Below, in pieces: positions 15,859 to 25,665 of a DNA stretch of 64,000 nt. Each line of letters opens with the position of its first letter. Position 1 is the first letter of the stretch. Source of the DNA: Glaciecola sp947496235 (GTDB lineage Bacteria; Pseudomonadota; Gammaproteobacteria; Enterobacterales; Alteromonadaceae); contig NZ_JBLWFH010000009.1 of assembly GCF_050306235.1 (NCBI RefSeq), forward strand, positions 1-64,000. Reading direction: 5' to 3'. The notes beneath the pieces are model-generated. The model did no database searches, was not told the origin of the DNA, and worked only from the letters and a program-made list of their open reading frames with translations. The position numbers and the translations under genes are program-made.

Positions 15859-18488
15859 ATCGCGGTATTCACTTCTGGTTTATCTAATTTAAGTTTTAGT
15901 TGTTTACGTAAAATGATTTTTTGATCTTGTGTCAGGCTCTTGCCATCTTCGTTACAAATAATGAATATGTCTTCTGCTCGCTCGCCTATAGTTGTTATTT
16001 TAGCCATTTTTAGAGTCATATTAAGATCAACAAATAAGTGACCTACACGGGCGAGTAAACCAGGAGCATCTAGCGCTTCTAATTCTATCAGAGTTACATC
16101 ATCAGCAATATCAAAAAAGCGCACTTTAGTGGGTACATCTAAGTGACGCATTTGTCTCGACATTTTTCGTTGATTGCTATGGGAGCGGCCGGGTTTGATT
16201 AATTGTTGATGAATAGCTTGGGCTAAAACATTGGCATGATCGTCCGAACTGATGCGTTTTGCATTGTGATCCAGCACTATCATGCTATCGAATACATAAC
16301 CATCATGAGTCACCACGATTTGGGCATCATGTACCGAACAATTTCTACTATCTAGTACTGACGCTATTTGAGCAAACAAAGCGGAGCGGTCGTGGCAATA
16401 AATAAAAATTTCGGTGCCCGCACGAGTAGTTTCGTTGCTGGCTGCGACTATGATTTCATCTTTTGCTAGTTCACCGTGCTCAACGATTTTTTGAGAATGC
16501 CAAGCGATCTGTTTAGGCTTAAAGCGCGCAAAGTAATCGGGAGTCATTCGATTCCAGTAATCGGCATAACTATCTGGTGACATATTGGCTTGGCTTAACA
16601 ACTCTGCGGCCTGATGCTTATGCTCGATAATGCGCTCTTCTAGGGTTTTTCGACATTCAAACCCATTGTCCAAGGCTTGTTGAGTAAGCAAATATAGCTC
16701 TCTTAACAAACTTGCTTTCCAATCGTTCCACAAATTGCTATTAGTGGCGCGAATGTCCGCCAAGGTAAGTGTATACAAGAGATCTAGGTGCAGATGACTC
16801 TTTACTTGGGTCGCAAATTCGTTGATAACTTCGGGATCGTATATGTCTCTGCGTTGTGCAATTACAGACATTAACAGGTGATTTTCTACTAACCAAGCGA
16901 TCATGGCAGAGTTTTTGGCCGAGACTCCATGTCTGGAACAAAACGAATCTACATCTTTGGCGCCCAATTTAGAATGATCGCCACCACGACCTTTGGCTAT
17001 ATCATGGAATATGGCAGCTAAGAGCAATACTTCGGGTTCATCCAAGTGATTAACAATACGACTGCAACGAGGAAACTCTTGTGGCTCAGTAAAATAACGT
17101 CTTACATATTTGACTAATCTATGGGTGTGTTCATCAACAGTGTAAGCGTGAAACAGGTCAAACTGCATCATGCCAACAATTTTATCCCACTCGGGTAAAT
17201 ACGCCTGCAAAATCCCATTCTTGTGCATGATATCCCAACCTAAATCAAAAAAGTCAGGATCAGAAACGAGTTGCATAAAGGTTTCGCGGCATTCAGGGTA
17301 TTCGATAAAGTATTTCGATTGGAACTGTCGTCGGGCATTTCGAAGTTGACGGATACAGTTTCCGTCTAAGCCTTTTATATCCGGGTACTTAGCTAATAAA
17401 CCAAGGAAGCTCAGCATAGAAACAGGGGTTGGAAAACAATTATCGTGTCTAGGCTTTAAAAGACCTTCTTGATAACAAAAGTCATCACTAATGATCTGTA
17501 TTTTCTTTTTACTTCTGCCTAGGATATCTTCGCTAAAACGCTGTAACAACATGGAGTTCAATTCAGAAACACGACGGACAATGCGAAACATATGCTTCAT
17601 CATTTTTTCGACGCCTGATTTTCCTTCTCCAAAGCCTAATAACTTTGCTACCTGAGGTTGATAATCAAATAATAAACGGTTTTCAGAGCGATCCGCTACT
17701 AAATGCAGGGCATAGCGAATTCGCCACAGGTTCGACCGACATTCTATTAACTCAGCATGTTCTAATTCAGTAAAATAGCCATGACCAATAAGGGTTAGTC
17801 CATCATACTCTCGAAAATGCTTCTTGGCGACCCATCCTATGGATTGAATATCTCGCAAACACCCTGGATTTTCTTTTATGTTAGGTTCTAAATTATACGA
17901 CGTATCATTAAATTTATGATGACGGGTCTGTTGTTCTTTTATTTTGGCTTGGAAAAATGCCTTGCTGCTCCAAGTTTTAGGGCTATTTACCTTGGTTTGT
18001 AGGCTCTTAAAAGTAGATTTACAACCGATTAAAAGCCGTGCTTCTACCAAATTTGTGGCGATTGAAATATCGTTCTTAGCGAGCTGAAAAGTTTCGCTGA
18101 TGGTCCGGACTGATTGACCGATTTCTAATTTCACATCCCAAAGAAAGGTAATAAATTGACTGACTTTTTCTTGTAACTCCTGAGTCAGAGGTTTTTCGCT
18201 CAGAATTAATAAGTCAATGTCAGAATAGGGTTGTAATTGACCTCTGCCATAGCCGCCAACAGCACAAAGCGCCAATTGAGGTGTTTTGTCTAGCTCCAAT
18301 AGACGCCAAGCATGGCATAGCAGCTCATCGGTAAATTCTGCACGTGCCACAACTAATTCATCTACATGTATGGTATTAAAATTGTCTCTTAACCATTTAT
18401 AGTTTTCAGTGACTAACTTTTTGAATGCGGCTACTTTATTGATGTTATCAATATTTTTAATTTCTTGAATCAGTAGGCTGAGAGTCAT
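15855..18488 (-). CDS. glnD: [Protein-PII] uridylyltransferase / uridylyl-removing enzyme GlnD
   Basis: 877 residues, the expected size. It senses glutamine and attaches or removes UMP on PII proteins. Domains in order: nucleotidyltransferase with GGYGRG near residues 78-83 and the metal-binding S-D-I-D about seven residues later; the GlnD PII-UTase linker; an HD phosphohydrolase domain with HDIAKGRGGDHS near residue 494; and two C-terminal ACT domains (residues ~690-780 and ~800-870) that bind glutamine. It lies 23 bp after map and overlaps dapD by 4 bp, the same order as in many gammaproteobacteria. Confidence 0.97.
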   Translation of the reverse strand: MTLSLLIQEIKNIDNINKVAAFKKLVTENYKWLRDNFNTIHVDELVVARAEFTDELLCHAWRLLELDKTPQLALCAVGGYGRGQLQPYSDIDLLILSEKPLTQELQEKVSQFITFLWDVKLEIGQSVRTISETFQLAKNDISIATNLVEARLLIGCKSTFKSLQTKVNSPKTWSSKAFFQAKIKEQQTRHHKFNDTSYNLEPNIKENPGCLRDIQSIGWVAKKHFREYDGLTLIGHGYFTELEHAELIECRSNLWRIRYALHLVADRSENRLLFDYQPQVAKLLGFGEGKSGVEKMMKHMFRIVRRVSELNSMLLQRFSEDILGRSKKKIQIISDDFCYQEGLLKPRHDNCFPTPVSMLSFLGLLAKYPDIKGLDGNCIRQLRNARRQFQSKYFIEYPECRETFMQLVSDPDFFDLGWDIMHKNGILQAYLPEWDKIVGMMQFDLFHAYTVDEHTHRLVKYVRRYFTEPQEFPRCSRIVNHLDEPEVLLLAAIFHDIAKGRGGDHSKLGAKDVDSFCSRHGVSAKNSAMIAWLVENHLLMSVIAQRRDIYDPEVINEFATQVKSHLHLDLLYTLTLADIRATNSNLWNDWKASLLRELYLLTQQALDNGFECRKTLEERIIEHKHQAAELLSQANMSPDSYADYWNRMTPDYFARFKPKQIAWHSQKIVEHGELAKDEIIVAASNETTRAGTEIFIYCHDRSALFAQIASVLDSRNCSVHDAQIVVTHDGYVFDSMIVLDHNAKRISSDDHANVLAQAIHQQLIKPGRSHSNQRKMSRQMRHLDVPTKVRFFDIADDVTLIELEALDAPGLLARVGHLFVDLNMTLKMAKITTIGERAEDIFIICNEDGKSLTQDQKIILRKQLKLKLDKPEVNTAI

Positions 18489-18511
18489 ACAACAAAAGTT
18501 CCTTCAGCTAA

Positions 18512-19303
18512 TTAATGATTGAAAACGTTAGGAATGCTTTCTTCTTCTCTGTGGGTCAGTATCTCTACGCCTGTTTCGGTAACTAACAAAGTGTGCTCCC
18601 ATTGGGCACTTAAACTTCGGTCTTTTGTCACCACTGTCCACTGATCAGGTAGTATTTTAGAATATCGTTTACCAGCATTTATCATCGGCTCAATAGTCAA
18701 GCACATACCTGGCACCAGTTCTTCACCAGTATTGGGGCGACCATAATGGACTACTTGAGGGTCCTCGTGAAAACCTGCGCCTATACCGTGACCACAATAT
18801 TCTCGTACAACACTGTAATGGTGGCCTTCAGCATGCTGTTGAATAATATGCCCTATATCTCCAAGCTTAACGCCAGGTTTAACAATTTCGATAGCCTTAT
18901 ACAGACATTCCTGGGTAACGCGAATTAAGCGTTCAGCCATAATAGAAGGTTTTCCAACCACAAACATCTTAGATGTATCGCCGTGATAACCGTCTTTTTT
19001 AACCGTAACGTCGATATTCACAATATCGCCGTCTTTAAGTTTCTTATCGCCTGGAATACCGTGACAAATCACATGATTTACCGAGGTGCAAATGGATTTT
19101 GGAAATGGAGGATGGCCGTAATTTAGCGGTGCTGGAATGCCTCCTTGCACATCAACGATATAGTCATGGCACAGTTGATTGAGATGCTCTGTAGTGACCC
19201 CTTTTTTAACGTGCTCACCAATCATTACTAATACGTCTGACGCAAGTTTGCCAGCAATGCGCATTTTTTCGATTTCTTCAGGTGTTTTAATATTGATACC
19301 CAA
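18512..19303 (-). CDS. map: Methionine aminopeptidase type I
   Basis: 263 residues, E. coli MetAP length. It removes the N-terminal Met from nascent proteins. The five metal ligands of the pita-bread fold are present in context: the Asp of GDIVNIDVTVKKDGYHGD (two Asp), the His in YCGHGIGAGFHEDPQV, the Glu in LTIEPMI and the Glu in QWEHTLLV. The only start that fits is a TTG at 19301-19303 with GGAG 8 nt upstream; the next in-frame ATG would remove conserved sequence. The gene is divergent from rpsB, the common arrangement. Confidence 0.96.
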   Translation of the reverse strand: MGINIKTPEEIEKMRIAGKLASDVLVMIGEHVKKGVTTEHLNQLCHDYIVDVQGGIPAPLNYGHPPFPKSICTSVNHVICHGIPGDKKLKDGDIVNIDVTVKKDGYHGDTSKMFVVGKPSIMAERLIRVTQECLYKAIEIVKPGVKLGDIGHIIQQHAEGHHYSVVREYCGHGIGAGFHEDPQVVHYGRPNTGEELVPGMCLTIEPMINAGKRYSKILPDQWTVVTKDRSLSAQWEHTLLVTETGVEILTHREEESIPNVFNH

Positions 19304-19476
19304 GATTCAACTCCATTCATTAATTAAATTAAGGCTTTATAGCATTAGGCAACTTAAAATCGCGGCATTATAACATAAACACGAAAAACCGATATTACTC
19401 ATTCACAGGGAATATAACCAAATGAAGTAGAGTTATACGAAGATGTCAAAAAATAGCGGCTAAAAGGGGATTTTAC

Positions 19477-19513
19477 TTGCCAAATAAACATTGAGGTGGT
19501 ATAAAGCGCGCGC
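19477..19513 (+). promoter_or_regulatory. rpsB-tsf promoter with GC-rich discriminator
   Basis: A -35 TTGCCA (19477-19482), a 17-bp spacer and a -10 TATAAA (19500-19505), followed directly by GCGCGCGC. A near-consensus promoter with such a discriminator is the known pattern of stringently controlled ribosomal promoters. The mRNA leader is then about 160 nt. Confidence 0.8.
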
Positions 19514-19672
19514 TATTTTCGTTTAAACGATGAAAATAGCATAACTTAATTTAAATACACACACATATCATCACTTGGTTTCGGGGTGTCTTTGACGATT
19601 ATGCGAATAGTCGGTAAGGATCGGAATTAAGGATATGTGGAGGCCTAACCCCTACAATAGGAAAATATTATC
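19512..19672 (+). promoter_or_regulatory. rpsB mRNA leader, candidate S2 autoregulatory region
   Basis: The ~160-nt untranslated region starts with a hairpin whose arms are GCTATTTTC and GAAAATAGC, then an AT-rich stretch and a GC-containing part directly before the ATG. In gammaproteobacteria the rpsB leader is bound by ribosomal protein S2. The position and length fit, but I did not confirm the conserved structure of the S2 leader base by base. Confidence 0.45.
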
Positions 19673-20401
19673 ATGGCAAACGTATCTATGCGTGACATGC
19701 TCCAAGCTGGCGTGCACTTTGGTCACCAAACACGTTACTGGAACCCTAAAATGGCACCTTTCATTTTTGGTGCTCGCAACAAGGTTCATATTATCAACCT
19801 TGAAAAAACAGTCCCTCTTTTCAACGAAGCTTTAAGTTTCTTAACAAGTGTTGCAAACCGTAAAGGTAAAGTACTTTTTGTTGGTACTAAGCGTGCAGCA
19901 TCGGAAGCAGTAAAAGAAGCAGCGCAAAAATGTGGTCAATACTACGTAAACAAGCGTTGGTTAGGTGGAATGTTGACTAACTGGAAAACAGTTCGTCAAT
20001 CAATCAACCGTTTAAAAGAACTTGAGTCTCAAAGCAAAGATGGCACTTTTGACAAGTTAACTAAAAAAGAAGTGTTATTGCTTGAGCGTGAAATGTTTAA
20101 GCTAGAAAGCAGCTTAGGCGGAATCAAGGACATGGGCGGCTTACCAGACGTTATCTTTGTTGTTGATGCTGATCACGAGCACATCGCTATCACTGAAGCA
20201 CGTAATTTGGGTATCCCTGTAGTATCTGTTGTTGATACTAACTCTAACCCTGACGGTGTTGATTACATCATTCCTGGTAATGATGACGCTATCCGTGCAA
20301 TTCAGCTTTATACTAACGCTGCTGCTGACGCTGTTTTACAAGGTAAAAATGGCGGAACTGAAGCTGTAGCTGAAGACGAGTTTGTAGTAGAAGGCGAATA
20401 A
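19673..20401 (+). CDS. rpsB: 30S ribosomal protein S2
   Basis: 242 residues (E. coli 241). The N-terminal VSMRDMLQAGVHFGHQTRYWNPKMAPFIFG is the S2 signature, and KRWLGGMLTNWKTV and DVIFVVDADHEHIAITEARNLGIPVVSVVDTNSNP follow. The acidic C-terminal tail (EAVAEDEFVVEGE) is typical. It is the first gene of the rpsB-tsf operon; a terminator-like hairpin lies between the two genes and probably lowers tsf expression. Confidence 0.98.
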   Translation: MANVSMRDMLQAGVHFGHQTRYWNPKMAPFIFGARNKVHIINLEKTVPLFNEALSFLTSVANRKGKVLFVGTKRAASEAVKEAAQKCGQYYVNKRWLGGMLTNWKTVRQSINRLKELESQSKDGTFDKLTKKEVLLLEREMFKLESSLGGIKDMGGLPDVIFVVDADHEHIAITEARNLGIPVVSVVDTNSNPDGVDYIIPGNDDAIRAIQLYTNAAADAVLQGKNGGTEAVAEDEFVVEGE

Positions 20402-20422
20402 TTCGCTTCTATCAAGTTTATC

Positions 20423-20446
20423 AAGGAGACCGAGGTCTCCTTTTTT
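20423..20446 (+). terminator. Terminator/attenuator between rpsB and tsf
   Basis: Eight-base stem (20423-20430 with 20435-20442) and T run, 22 bp after the rpsB stop and 27 bp before tsf. Partial termination between these genes is known in E. coli. Confidence 0.88.
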
Positions 20447-20473
20447 AAAAATTAAATATTGAGGAATAGAACC

Positions 20474-21346
20474 ATGGCAGTGACTGCAGCACTGGTAAAA
20501 GAACTACGCGAGCGCACTGGCGCTGGTATGCTAGATTGTAAAAAAGCATTGGTTGAAACCGATGGCGATATCGAGCAAGCCATTGAAAATATGCGTAAGT
20601 CTGGTCAGGCGAAAGCAGCCAAAAAGGCCGGCCGAATTGCCGCTGAAGGTGTAATTTTAACCAAAGTAGATGGCAACAAAGCCACTATGTTGGAATTAAA
20701 CTGTGAAACTGATTTCGTAGCAAGAGATGAAGGCTTCTTAGCGTTCGGTGAAAAACTTGTTGAAATTGCAGCAGCAAACGAAATTAATGACATCGACACA
20801 TTGAATGCAGCTGAGTTAGACGGTACTACCGTAGCTGACGCGCGTGACACGCTTGTTGCGAAAATCGGTGAAAATATCTCTCCACGTCGCGTAATTAGCA
20901 TTTCTGGTGATAACCTAGGTGCTTATGTACACGGTGGTCGCATAGGTGTACTTGCCATTCTAACTGGTGGTGACGAAGAGCTAGCGAAAGATATCGCTAT
21001 GCACGTAGCTGCGGCAACGCCACAATACGTGAAGCCTGAAGATGTGCCTGCTGAAGTTGTTGAAAAAGAAAAAGCTATTCAGGTAGAAATTGCAGTTCAA
21101 TCTGGTAAGCCTGCTGACATCGCTGAAAAAATGGTTGTTGGTCGTATGAAGAAATTCACTGGCGAAATCAGCTTAACTGGTCAACCTTTTATCAAAGATC
21201 CTAGCACTAACGTTGGCGCGCTACTTAAATCTAAAGGTGCAGACGTTATCAACTTCGTTCGTTTTGAAGTTGGTGAAGGTATTGAGAAGAAGACTGAAGA
21301 TTTCGCAGCTGAAGTTGCAGCGCAAATGGAAGCAGCAAAGAAATAA
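20474..21346 (+). CDS. tsf: Translation elongation factor Ts
   Basis: 290 residues from the ATG at 20474, which has GAGGAA 9 nt upstream; a TTG fifteen bases earlier is in frame but has no site of its own. EF-Ts regenerates EF-Tu-GTP. The N-terminal module TAALVKELRERTGAGMLDCKKAL is the family signature, and the core TDF motif (ELNCETDFVARDEGF) that contacts EF-Tu is intact. A strong terminator follows. Confidence 0.98.
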   Translation: MAVTAALVKELRERTGAGMLDCKKALVETDGDIEQAIENMRKSGQAKAAKKAGRIAAEGVILTKVDGNKATMLELNCETDFVARDEGFLAFGEKLVEIAAANEINDIDTLNAAELDGTTVADARDTLVAKIGENISPRRVISISGDNLGAYVHGGRIGVLAILTGGDEELAKDIAMHVAAATPQYVKPEDVPAEVVEKEKAIQVEIAVQSGKPADIAEKMVVGRMKKFTGEISLTGQPFIKDPSTNVGALLKSKGADVINFVRFEVGEGIEKKTEDFAAEVAAQMEAAKK

Positions 21347-21390
21347 TTGCATTGCCGACTTTTGCTTAGCGAAATGTTAATATACACTTA

Positions 21391-21418
21391 GAGCACCTCA
21401 AATGGGGTGCTTTTTTTT
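21391..21418 (+). terminator. Terminator of the rpsB-tsf operon
   Basis: A GC stem formed by AGCACC and GGTGCT with a short AT-rich loop, followed by eight T. Confidence 0.9.
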
Positions 21419-21456
21419 AACTAAAATAGACCGACGCAGGAAAGGACAATAATAAC

Positions 21457-22194
21457 ATGAGTGTTTCACCAAAACCGGCATATAGAAGAATTCTACTAAA
21501 ACTTTCTGGCGAAGCTTTAATGGGTGAAGAAAATTTTGGTATTGATGCTAAAGTTCTCGATCGCATGGCGCAAGAAATCAAAGAACTGGTTGAGTTAGGC
21601 GTCGAAGTTGGATTAGTTATCGGCGGTGGTAACTTATTTAGAGGTCAGGGTTTAGCTAAAGCTGGCATGAACAGAGTTGTGGGTGACCACATGGGTATGT
21701 TAGCCACTGTAATGAACGGTTTAGCTATGCGAGATGCTTTACATCGCGCTTACGTGAACGCACGTTTAATGTCTGCAATTCCTTTAAATGGAGTCTGCGA
21801 CCCCTACAATTGGACCGATGCCATTAGTTTATTAAAGTCTGGTAAAGTAGTAATATTCGCTGCCGGTACTGGGAATCCATTTTTTACTACAGATTCAGCC
21901 GCTTGTTTACGCGGTATAGAAATCGAAGCTGATGCGGTATTTAAGGCAACCAAAGTCGACGGCGTTTATGATTCTGATCCGGTGAGCAATCCTGATGCAG
22001 TATTGTTAGAGACCTTGAGTTATCAAGAAGTACTAGAAAAAGAATTAAAAGTAATGGATTTATCTGCGTTTACGTTAGCAAGAGATCACAATATGCCTAT
22101 TCGGGTGTTTAACATGAATCAACCCGGATGTTTGAAGCGTGTTGTTCTTGGTGACGCCGAAGGCACACTAATATGTCATCCTGAAGAAAAATAA
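21457..22194 (+). CDS. pyrH: UMP kinase PyrH
   Basis: 245 residues. It phosphorylates UMP to UDP. Amino-acid-kinase fold: ILLKLSGEALMG at the N-terminus (P-loop-like), GLVIGGGNLFRG, and FAAGTGNPFFTTDSAACLRGIEIEADAVFKATKVDGVYDSDP. It starts after AGGAAAGGACAATAATAAC, with frr 13 bp downstream, so the two are co-transcribed. Confidence 0.98.
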   Translation: MSVSPKPAYRRILLKLSGEALMGEENFGIDAKVLDRMAQEIKELVELGVEVGLVIGGGNLFRGQGLAKAGMNRVVGDHMGMLATVMNGLAMRDALHRAYVNARLMSAIPLNGVCDPYNWTDAISLLKSGKVVIFAAGTGNPFFTTDSAACLRGIEIEADAVFKATKVDGVYDSDPVSNPDAVLLETLSYQEVLEKELKVMDLSAFTLARDHNMPIRVFNMNQPGCLKRVVLGDAEGTLICHPEEK

Positions 22195-22207
22195 AATAGG
22201 GTATAAA

Positions 22208-22765
22208 ATGATTGATGAAATTGAATTAGATGCAAGCGATCGAATGGAAAAGAGTATTGCTGCATTAAAAGGACAGTTTAGTAAAATTAGAACAGGAAGA
22301 GCTCACCCTAGTTTGCTTGATACCATAATGGTGAATTATTATGGGGCAGATACGCCGCTAAAACAATTAGCAAATATAGTGGCTGAAGATTCCAGAACCC
22401 TAGCGCTTTCAGTTTTTGATAAAAGTTCAATTCAAGCGGTCGAAAAGGCCATAATGCAATCTGACTTGGGATTAAATCCAATGTCAGCAGGTTCCACCAT
22501 TCGCATTCCTATGCCTCCGTTAACTGAAGAGCGTCGTAAAGACTTGATTAAAGTGGTAAGAGCTGAGGCTGAACAAGGTCGAATTGCGATTCGTAACGTT
22601 CGCAGAGACGCTAATAGCGATATCAAAGAATTGCTAAAAGAAAAAGAAATCAGTGAAGATGAAAGTCGCGCTGGTGAAGAAAATATCCAAACAATCACCA
22701 ATCAATTTATCAAAAAAGTAGATGAGTTACTTGCTGATAAAGAAAAAGAATTGATGGAAGTGTAA
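22208..22765 (+). CDS. frr: Ribosome recycling factor
   Basis: 185 residues, the universal RRF length. It splits post-termination ribosomes with EF-G. The signature regions KIRTGRAHPSLLD, IRIPMPPLTEERRKDLIKVV and the C-terminal coiled coil QFIKKVDELLADKEKELMEV are present. It lies between pyrH (13 bp) and uppS. Confidence 0.98.
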   Translation: MIDEIELDASDRMEKSIAALKGQFSKIRTGRAHPSLLDTIMVNYYGADTPLKQLANIVAEDSRTLALSVFDKSSIQAVEKAIMQSDLGLNPMSAGSTIRIPMPPLTEERRKDLIKVVRAEAEQGRIAIRNVRRDANSDIKELLKEKEISEDESRAGEENIQTITNQFIKKVDELLADKEKELMEV

Positions 22766-22799
22766 CGTCAGTCTTATGAGTAATAATAGGACTGAAAAA

Positions 22800-23558
22800 A
22801 TGTCTAATGAGGCGGCGACTATACTAAAAGCGCCGCGTCATGTGGGCATCATCATGGATGGAAATGGTCGTTGGGCGCAGGTGAGAGGTAAACGCCGCAC
22901 TTTTGGACACAAGGCTGGTGTAGAAGCAGTGCGCGCCTCAGTACGGTATGCAAGAGCGACTGATATTGAATCTTTAACATTATTTGCATTTTCCAGTGAA
23001 AACTGGAAACGTCCAGAAGAAGAAGTCGGTGTGCTCATGGACTTATTCGGATTAGTGTTAAAGAGTGAAGTGAAACGCCTGCATAAAAACGACATACGAC
23101 TCAAAGTGATTGGTGACTTATCTGCGTTTTCAGATAAGCTTCAGAGTAAAATTCGTCAGGCTGAAGAACTCACAGAAAAAAATGCCTCGCTAACCTTAAA
23201 TATAGCAGCAAACTATGGTGGACGATGGGACATTGTAAATGCAGCTAGGCAGATTTCTGAGCAAGTGAAAAATAGCCAGATCGATATTCAGAATATTGAC
23301 GAAGACGTATTTTCTACATTTTTAAGTACCCAAGGTTTACCTGAATTAGATTTATTGATCAGAACAGGCGGAGACCATCGCATCAGCAACTTCTTATTGT
23401 GGCAATGTGCTTACGCAGAATTTTATTTTACGGATACGCTTTGGCCCGATTTTAATGAAGATGCTTTTAGAGCCGCAGTTGAAGACTTTTCTTCAAGACA
23501 ACGTCGATTTGGTCTCACAGGTGAGCAAATTATGACAGAAGACCCTGAGCGAAAATAA
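22800..23558 (+). CDS. uppS: Isoprenyl (undecaprenyl diphosphate) transferase UppS
   Basis: 252 residues from the ATG at 22800, which has AGGAC 7 nt upstream; an ATG at 22776 lacks a site and adds eight unconserved residues. The enzyme makes C55-PP, the lipid carrier for peptidoglycan and O-antigen. Motifs: HVGIIMDGNGRWA with the catalytic Asp, GHKAG, FAFSSENWKRP, and RTGGDHRISNFLLWQCAYAEFYF. The last motif has GGDH where GGEH is usual, a conservative change. The stop overlaps cdsA by 1 bp (TAATG). Confidence 0.97.
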   Translation: MSNEAATILKAPRHVGIIMDGNGRWAQVRGKRRTFGHKAGVEAVRASVRYARATDIESLTLFAFSSENWKRPEEEVGVLMDLFGLVLKSEVKRLHKNDIRLKVIGDLSAFSDKLQSKIRQAEELTEKNASLTLNIAANYGGRWDIVNAARQISEQVKNSQIDIQNIDEDVFSTFLSTQGLPELDLLIRTGGDHRISNFLLWQCAYAEFYFTDTLWPDFNEDAFRAAVEDFSSRQRRFGLTGEQIMTEDPERK

Positions 23559-24421
23559 TGTTAAAGCAGCGTGTGATTACAGCCTTGGTACTGGCGCCTT
23601 TAGCGTTATTTGCCATTCTATTTTTATCCATTGAGCATTTTAAAATAGCGGTGGCAGCTGTTGTTTGTTTGGGCGCCTACGAGTGGGCCAATATGTCTGG
23701 CATTACCATTCGCATATTCAAAGGCTGGTTTATGCTGTTTATTGGTTGCCTTTGTGGTCTACTGATTTACTTCATAGATGCAGAATCTATTTGGGTTCAA
23801 GGACAATTAACACCTGTTTTTACTAGCATTTTAACTATTGCAGTGATTTGGTGGGCACTTAGTCTATTTATGATAATTGCCTATCCTAAATACAGTCAGT
23901 TCTGGAAAAACAGTATTCCAATTCGTGCTGCATTTGGGGTGCTCACTTTGATTCCTACTTGGGTCGCTATCGTAAGTCTGCGCACCAGTTTGTATGACGT
24001 TGATCCCTTTTATGGCGCTTCTCTTTTATTCTATGTATTGGGTATAGTGTGGGCTGCGGATATCGGGGCATTTTTCGTTGGCGTAAAATTTGGTAAGCAT
24101 AAACTGCGTCCGAATGTATCTCCAGGGAAAACCCTTGAAGGACTATTAGGTGGCGTAATGGCATCTTTAGCCATCATCGCGTTTGCTGCAATGCATTATC
24201 AAGTAGACCCTTCGATTATATGGCTTCATGTCGTGATAGGCGGAATTACAGTTGGCGTATCAGCTTTAGGTGATTTGAATGAGTCTATGTTTAAGCGCTG
24301 CGCAGGCATAAAAGACAGTGGTAAATTGTTACCCGGTCATGGTGGGGTTATGGATCGCATTGATAGCTTAACTGCAGCATTCCCTGTTTTTGCCTTTTGT
24401 TACGTGGTTTGGATGGCGTAA
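23558..24421 (+). CDS. cdsA: Phosphatidate cytidylyltransferase CdsA
   Basis: 287 residues with about eight membrane helices. It makes CDP-diacylglycerol from phosphatidate and CTP at the inner membrane. The C-terminal signature with S-x-F-K-R, K-D-S-G and L-P-G-H-G-G-V-M-D-R-I-D (about residues 244-270) is complete, preceded by the VSPGKTLEG motif. It is coupled to uppS by overlap; ispC follows after 44 bp. Confidence 0.97.
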   Translation: MLKQRVITALVLAPLALFAILFLSIEHFKIAVAAVVCLGAYEWANMSGITIRIFKGWFMLFIGCLCGLLIYFIDAESIWVQGQLTPVFTSILTIAVIWWALSLFMIIAYPKYSQFWKNSIPIRAAFGVLTLIPTWVAIVSLRTSLYDVDPFYGASLLFYVLGIVWAADIGAFFVGVKFGKHKLRPNVSPGKTLEGLLGGVMASLAIIAFAAMHYQVDPSIIWLHVVIGGITVGVSALGDLNESMFKRCAGIKDSGKLLPGHGGVMDRIDSLTAAFPVFAFCYVVWMA

Positions 24422-24465
24422 CTTTTTATGCTTAATGTTGATACTATAGTGGTTGCTAGGAAGTA

Positions 24466-25665
24466 ATGATGTCCGCTATTAAAAACGTCACTGTGTTAGG
24501 TGCTACAGGCTCTATTGGCTTGAATACTTTAGATGTTATTCAGCGCAATCAGGCTGCATTTAAAGTGTTTGCCGTATCAGGTCATTCACAGCTTCAAAAG
24601 CTATTAGAAATTACCCTATCGTTTTCACCTAAATATGTAGTGGTAACAACATCCGAAAAAGCAAACCAGCTTGCAGATTTATTCAGCCAAGCCAACATCA
24701 AAGAAACTCAAATTTTATTTGGTGAACAGGCGCTTTGTGATATTTCTTCGGATTCTGACGTCGATATTGTTATGTCTGCCATTGTAGGAGCGGCAGGACT
24801 AGTACCAACCATGGCGGCAATTAAGGCTGGAAAACAAGTTTTGTTGGCGAACAAAGAATCGCTAGTGATGTCGGGTGAGTTGTTTATTCAAGCGGTAGAA
24901 CAACATCAAGCAACTTTGATTCCAGTAGATAGCGAACATAATGCTATTTTTCAATGTCTGCCAAAAGACTATCAATATGGCAATCCTCAATCATCAGGTA
25001 TTTCCCATTTATTGTTAACAGCCTCAGGTGGCCCTTTTCGAGAGCTCCCGTTAAATGAACTTCACAAGGTAACACCGGATCAAGCTTGCAATCATCCCAA
25101 TTGGGATATGGGCAGAAAAATATCCGTTGACTCAGCTTCTATGATGAACAAAGGACTTGAGTTTATTGAAGCGAAATGGCTTTTCGGTATTGCCGAAGAT
25201 AACATCAAGGTGGTGATTCATCCTCAAAGTACCATACATTCCATGGTGCAATATGTTGATGGCAGTGTGCTTGCACAAATGGGGAACCCAGATATGAGAA
25301 CGCCTATTGCTCATGCTTTGGCTTTTCCTGAGCGGATAGTATCTGGCGTAAAAGCGTTGGACTTTTTTAGTTTACAGGATTTTTCGTTTCAAGCGCCTTG
25401 TGAATCTAGATTTCCCAACCTTTACTTGGCTATGCATGCTTGTAAGTTAGGTCAATCTGCCACAACTGCGCTTAATGCTGGTAATGAAGTGGCCGTAGAC
25501 GCATTTTTAAATGAACGAATTGGTTTTATGGACATCTATAATGTAAATGACAAGGTGGTAAATAAGTTTGACTCGGTTGCATTAGCGTCAATAGAAGATA
25601 TTATTGCCCACGATAAAGAATGTCGTAACTATGCAAATGATCTAGTGAGGAAGCTTTCGCTCTAA
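24466..25665 (+). CDS. dxr: 1-deoxy-D-xylulose 5-phosphate reductoisomerase
   Basis: 399 residues (E. coli 398). It makes 2-C-methyl-erythritol 4-phosphate in the non-mevalonate isoprenoid pathway, the precursor source for the nearby uppS. The NADPH loop GATGSIGLNTLDVI is at residues ~11-24; the catalytic region has NKESLVMSG, PVDSEHNAIFQCL, TASGGPF and NWDMGRKISVDSASMMNKGLE. Two ATG codons lie in tandem (24466 and 24469); the second may be the real start. The stop overlaps rseP by 1 bp. Confidence 0.97.
   Translation: MMSAIKNVTVLGATGSIGLNTLDVIQRNQAAFKVFAVSGHSQLQKLLEITLSFSPKYVVVTTSEKANQLADLFSQANIKETQILFGEQALCDISSDSDVDIVMSAIVGAAGLVPTMAAIKAGKQVLLANKESLVMSGELFIQAVEQHQATLIPVDSEHNAIFQCLPKDYQYGNPQSSGISHLLLTASGGPFRELPLNELHKVTPDQACNHPNWDMGRKISVDSASMMNKGLEFIEAKWLFGIAEDNIKVVIHPQSTIHSMVQYVDGSVLAQMGNPDMRTPIAHALAFPERIVSGVKALDFFSLQDFSFQAPCESRFPNLYLAMHACKLGQSATTALNAGNEVAVDAFLNERIGFMDIYNVNDKVVNKFDSVALASIEDIIAHDKECRNYANDLVRKLSL

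Noticed and set aside
22776..22799. Upstream ATG as the uppS start
   Set aside because: No ribosome site, and the next ATG has AGGAC at the right spacing.
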